Assembly (NCBI GenBank): GCA_024114885.1
Contig: CP099425.1
Coordinates: 806,001-870,000 of the forward strand
Reading direction: 5' to 3'
From: Septoria linicola
Taxonomy: Eukaryota > Ascomycota > Dothideomycetes > Mycosphaerellales > Mycosphaerellaceae
Length of the DNA: 64,000 bases
In this document: piece by piece, positions 61,152 through 64,000 of the stretch
How the letters are laid out: each line of letters opens with the position of its first letter
Numbering within the stretch: the first letter of the stretch is position 1
The notes under the pieces: generated by a model
The model's database searches: none
The model's input: only the letters and a program-made list of their open reading frames with translations
Told to the model about the DNA's origin: nothing
Made by a program: the position numbers and the translations under genes

Positions 61152-63899
61152 ATGTCAGACTCCGGAATTGTCAGCGCGGACCGTGTCATCTTCATCGACC
61201 TGGCTGGCGAGGTCAACTTGCTCACTGCCATTTTGACCCTCACCTGCCACAGCAATGGCGCATACACAATGCATATCGACGGGTTCTCTATCGACGCGTC
61301 CTATTCCAGTGATCTCAGCCAGCGAGTTCGAGGAGTCTCAAGCCAGTTGGGTCACGAGGAGCTAGGTAGCCGGGTGCTTCGCACTTGTAACAGCACACTT
61401 TTGAGCAATATCTCGAGCGCGGAATCTAGCAATGGTTCTGTGAAAGCTTACGGTCTTCAAGTCGAGAGCGTCTTCTTGCACCTCAGCACTTCTGACGCGA
61501 TGATCACCAGGCATCGCAATGGGTACGTGGAGCTCGACTGGGAGAGCGTCACCCTCGGATGCAAGCTCGATGACTTTCTCTCGAACGTGGCCCTGTCACT
61601 CCGCGAGGAGTTTGATGCGGTTGACAACCCAGATATCGAGACTCGTTGGCAGACTTTGTCGGATGCCTTCACACAATCAGCGGGAGCCTTCACGCAGCGA
61701 GACACGGTTGAGAAGACCGCCGATCGGACACCTGACACCGCTCCTATGGAGCAGAAGCCCGCCGCAAAGCGCGTGAAAGATATTCAGCCCACGTGTGACC
61801 AGGTGAGCCAGGTACTCGATGGCACGACTTCCATCGTCACCGAATACCAAGTCGGCAATTTGCTCAAGCAGCATGGCCTCAATATCGCATCCACAAAACT
61901 CGAGATCACACGTCTGGATCAGAACACCGTTACCGGTAGATTGTCTGGTCTCTCCTCAACCTCTTCGAACAATGACTTCCTTGATCTGCGAGTCACAAGT
62001 ACTCTACAAGCCTACAATGTCAAATCGCTGGATAGCTACGTACCGAATCGCACCATCGACGCTGTTTTGCAGAATTTTCGGCACATCTCGAAGAAGGACT
62101 TGAAAGCAAAAGCAGTCGCATACGGCAGAGTCGTGCCTCACCTTCTCGAACACATAGCACTCTACTCGGATATCAGCAAGGCGACGCTGAAGCATTTACC
62201 ACGAGGTTTGGTCGAGATTGAGCTCGCTGGCTTTGAGCTCAAGCTCTCATATGACCACCGTGCCACCATCAAGCGAGCGTTCAGGCGCGGCCCAGTCGCG
62301 CATGAGCAAGCTTACATGGCGTGGAAGAACCCTATTGTGATTGAGCAGGATGAAGAGCTTGAGCGCGATATGCAGCAGATCCTGGATGATGGTGGCTTGT
62401 TCGGAGATGATGTTGAGAGCAATGACCAAGATCCCAATCCTGGACAGTCGTGGCCAAAGAGTCCTGAGCAGTCAAAGTGTAAGAAGCGTAAGGCGGATGC
62501 TGAAGTTGACTACAATGGATGCGGCGCTGAGCCTCGACCGTCTAAAGTGACGAAGACCGCTCACACGATGATCGGTTTAGCTCTTCCAACAATGCCTCAG
62601 CCCCTGCAATACCCGACATCACCAGCGTCGAGGTGTAACAAGCGTAAGGCGGATTATGAAGTTACTGACGATGAATGCGGCGCTGAGCTTCGACCATCTA
62701 AAGTGGCGAAGACTGGTCACACCACGATCGGTTTAGCTCTTCCAGCAATGCCTCAGCCTTTGCAACAGCCGACACCGCCATCGTCGCTTCGCGCTCAGTC
62801 CGTGGCTTCGCAGATCTCAGTTCCAGCGACAGCCGAGGTTCTTCCCAAGCCCCATGTCTTCACACAGTCGACCATCAACAACCCTTGGGCGTTCCCGGCA
62901 TCCCAGAAACAATACCAAGCTGTCCCTCGCCACGACACCTACTCATCTACCCAGGTGTATCAGCATCAAACCAATCCCAATGCTCCTCGGTACAGTGCGA
63001 AGAAAGAAGAAGTGCCCACAAACGATGACATCAAGAGATGCGTGGTTACAAGCTTTGACAGAATCAAGAAGACACAATTGATAGCATGGTGCAAGGCACA
63101 TCGCCTCGACACGAGGGGCAAGAAGCCCGAAATTGAGCGCAGGATTGAGGACTATGTGGAGTATTACAGAAACGAGCTCGATGGGCACTATGGGGTACCT
63201 GCTTCGCACGTACAGAGGCTGCAGGAGCTCGCAGCACCTCGTCCTGCTAGCCATACGATGTACGCTCCCATCAGTACTGCTCGCTACTACAATACTCCTG
63301 CTAGCCATACGATGCAAACTCCCGTCAGTACTGCTCGCTACTACAATACACCGCAACTTCCGGTCAGCACTACCCAGCAGGCGATGGCCCCAAGTGCCTC
63401 TTACCAAGCACAGCAATGGCCACAGCATGTGTATCAATACAACAGGCTGTCAGCACAATTCACTCGTCCCAGCCCGGTCCCAGCCATTCAAGCGAGCGCA
63501 GCTACAAATAGCTTGGAAAAATCCGAGGGCTTCTCTGCCGACCGTGGCTACAAGACACCAACCAGGCATGAAGTCATCAACGCATGCGCCCAAGTCCTCT
63601 ACCCGCGCTACCCCAACCCCACATTCCCTTTCAAAGTTGCCGAGATGCGCAATTTCTTGAAGTCAGTCAAGGACAAAGACGTCCGGTATGACACGCCGAA
63701 GAGTAAGCTGGAGAATATGTTGGTGGATTGGTTCACGGCGTGCGGCCACAAAGCTACGCTGGATCAGGTGATGGCCGCACGCCTGGCTGGAACATATGCT
63801 GGTGCACAGGCACCACAAGCTGCCGCCGCCGCCGCATCGCCTCCTGGGAATGTTGGGAGCCAAGCCCCTGCGGCGGCGGGCGGCCGTGCTTCTAGGTGA
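61152..63899 (+). CDS. SAP-domain-like protein with internal repeats
   Basis: Single-exon protein of 915 residues from the first ATG. The first 400 residues look folded and are of no recognised family. At 62478-62789 a 52-residue unit occurs twice in tandem, beginning CKKRKAD or CNKRKAD and containing IGLALP and MPQPLQ. An 18-residue unit starting PASHTM and ending ARYYNT occurs twice at 63243-63350. A SAP-type helix-extended-loop-helix motif, KKTQLIAWCKAH then GKKPEIERRIEDYV, lies at about residues 640-670; SAP domains bind AT-rich DNA. A second helical block with a similar KSKLENMLVDWF end lies near 840-855. KKRK clusters suggest the nucleus. The C-terminus is Ala/Gly-rich. The role is unknown; the SAP call is by motif only. 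Confidence 0.75.
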   Translation: MSDSGIVSADRVIFIDLAGEVNLLTAILTLTCHSNGAYTMHIDGFSIDASYSSDLSQRVRGVSSQLGHEELGSRVLRTCNSTLLSNISSAESSNGSVKAYGLQVESVFLHLSTSDAMITRHRNGYVELDWESVTLGCKLDDFLSNVALSLREEFDAVDNPDIETRWQTLSDAFTQSAGAFTQRDTVEKTADRTPDTAPMEQKPAAKRVKDIQPTCDQVSQVLDGTTSIVTEYQVGNLLKQHGLNIASTKLEITRLDQNTVTGRLSGLSSTSSNNDFLDLRVTSTLQAYNVKSLDSYVPNRTIDAVLQNFRHISKKDLKAKAVAYGRVVPHLLEHIALYSDISKATLKHLPRGLVEIELAGFELKLSYDHRATIKRAFRRGPVAHEQAYMAWKNPIVIEQDEELERDMQQILDDGGLFGDDVESNDQDPNPGQSWPKSPEQSKCKKRKADAEVDYNGCGAEPRPSKVTKTAHTMIGLALPTMPQPLQYPTSPASRCNKRKADYEVTDDECGAELRPSKVAKTGHTTIGLALPAMPQPLQQPTPPSSLRAQSVASQISVPATAEVLPKPHVFTQSTINNPWAFPASQKQYQAVPRHDTYSSTQVYQHQTNPNAPRYSAKKEEVPTNDDIKRCVVTSFDRIKKTQLIAWCKAHRLDTRGKKPEIERRIEDYVEYYRNELDGHYGVPASHVQRLQELAAPRPASHTMYAPISTARYYNTPASHTMQTPVSTARYYNTPQLPVSTTQQAMAPSASYQAQQWPQHVYQYNRLSAQFTRPSPVPAIQASAATNSLEKSEGFSADRGYKTPTRHEVINACAQVLYPRYPNPTFPFKVAEMRNFLKSVKDKDVRYDTPKSKLENMLVDWFTACGHKATLDQVMAARLAGTYAGAQAPQAAAAAASPPGNVGSQAPAAAGGRASR
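62478..62789 (+). repeat. 156-bp in-frame tandem duplication
   Basis: Two adjacent 156-base copies (62478-62633 and 62634-62789) encode diverged 52-residue units within the SAP-like protein. The period preserves frame. Near-identical cores such as GATCGGTTTAGCTCTTCCA occur in both. Confidence 0.9.
63243..63350 (+). repeat. 54-bp in-frame tandem duplication
   Basis: Two adjacent 54-base copies (63243-63296 and 63297-63350) are nearly identical and encode an 18-residue unit. The higher identity than in the 156-bp repeat suggests a more recent duplication. Confidence 0.92.
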
Positions 63900-64000
63900 A
63901 TGGTAGATCCGAGAAGGTTTCTGGCCAGAGGGAGAGAAAGACTCCCGTAGATAGTCGTAATTCAGCTGAATTCTAGCAGATCGACAGCGGTGTAAGATCT

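Noticed and set aside
1..64000. CRISPR array or bacterial-type operon
   Set aside because: Introns, fungal proteins and spacing show a eukaryotic nuclear sequence; no spaced direct-repeat array is present.

Overview
The window looks like a chromosome arm segment from a filamentous ascomycete (Pezizomycotina; most likely a plant-associated Dothideomycete, which is inference). The reasons are short GT-AG introns of about 48-94 bases with CTGAC-type branch sites, fungal housekeeping genes on both strands with no operons, a necrosis-inducing NLP gene, and a 5.4 kb transposon block carrying the signature of repeat-induced point mutation (RIP).

Region 1-5395 is AT-rich and almost free of CpA, TpG and hence ATG, while CpG survives. 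It holds three overwritten elements: a Ty3/gypsy chromovirus relic on the plus strand (integrase plus chromodomain still readable in one frame), an unidentified relic on the minus strand, and a pogo/Fot1-type DDE transposase relic on the minus strand. The change to normal sequence at about 5400 is abrupt.

Region 5.4-28 kb is gene-sparse and partly accessory. It contains a hypothetical protein, a secreted NLP, a nuclear-type coiled-coil protein divergent from OST3 (oligosaccharyltransferase), a C2H2 zinc-finger protein, a Thp1/PCID2-like PCI protein, a membrane-anchored SH3 protein, a secreted alpha/beta hydrolase, a metallo-beta-lactamase-fold hydrolase, and an 86-residue cysteine-rich secreted protein visible only after splicing.

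Region 28.5-38.3 kb has an Lte1-like Ras-family GEF, an Isc1-type sphingolipid phospholipase C and a conserved fungal protein of unknown role. Region 38.3-45.4 kb is poor in genes and contains coding relics, one hypothetical gene and a 28-bp minisatellite.

Region 45.4-64 kb is denser: a DOPA-dioxygenase-like protein, Sld2 (replication initiation), a DUF6594 membrane protein whose first coding exon is only the ATG, mitochondrial ribosomal protein L11, inositol phosphorylceramide synthase Aur1, a disordered hypothetical, Sgd1/NOM1 (ribosome biogenesis), SRP14 and a SAP-domain protein with internal duplications. Several genes were extended or re-joined by reading introns by eye. Aur1 and Isc1 catalyse opposite ends of inositol-sphingolipid metabolism, but their 18 kb separation gives no sign of a functional cluster.
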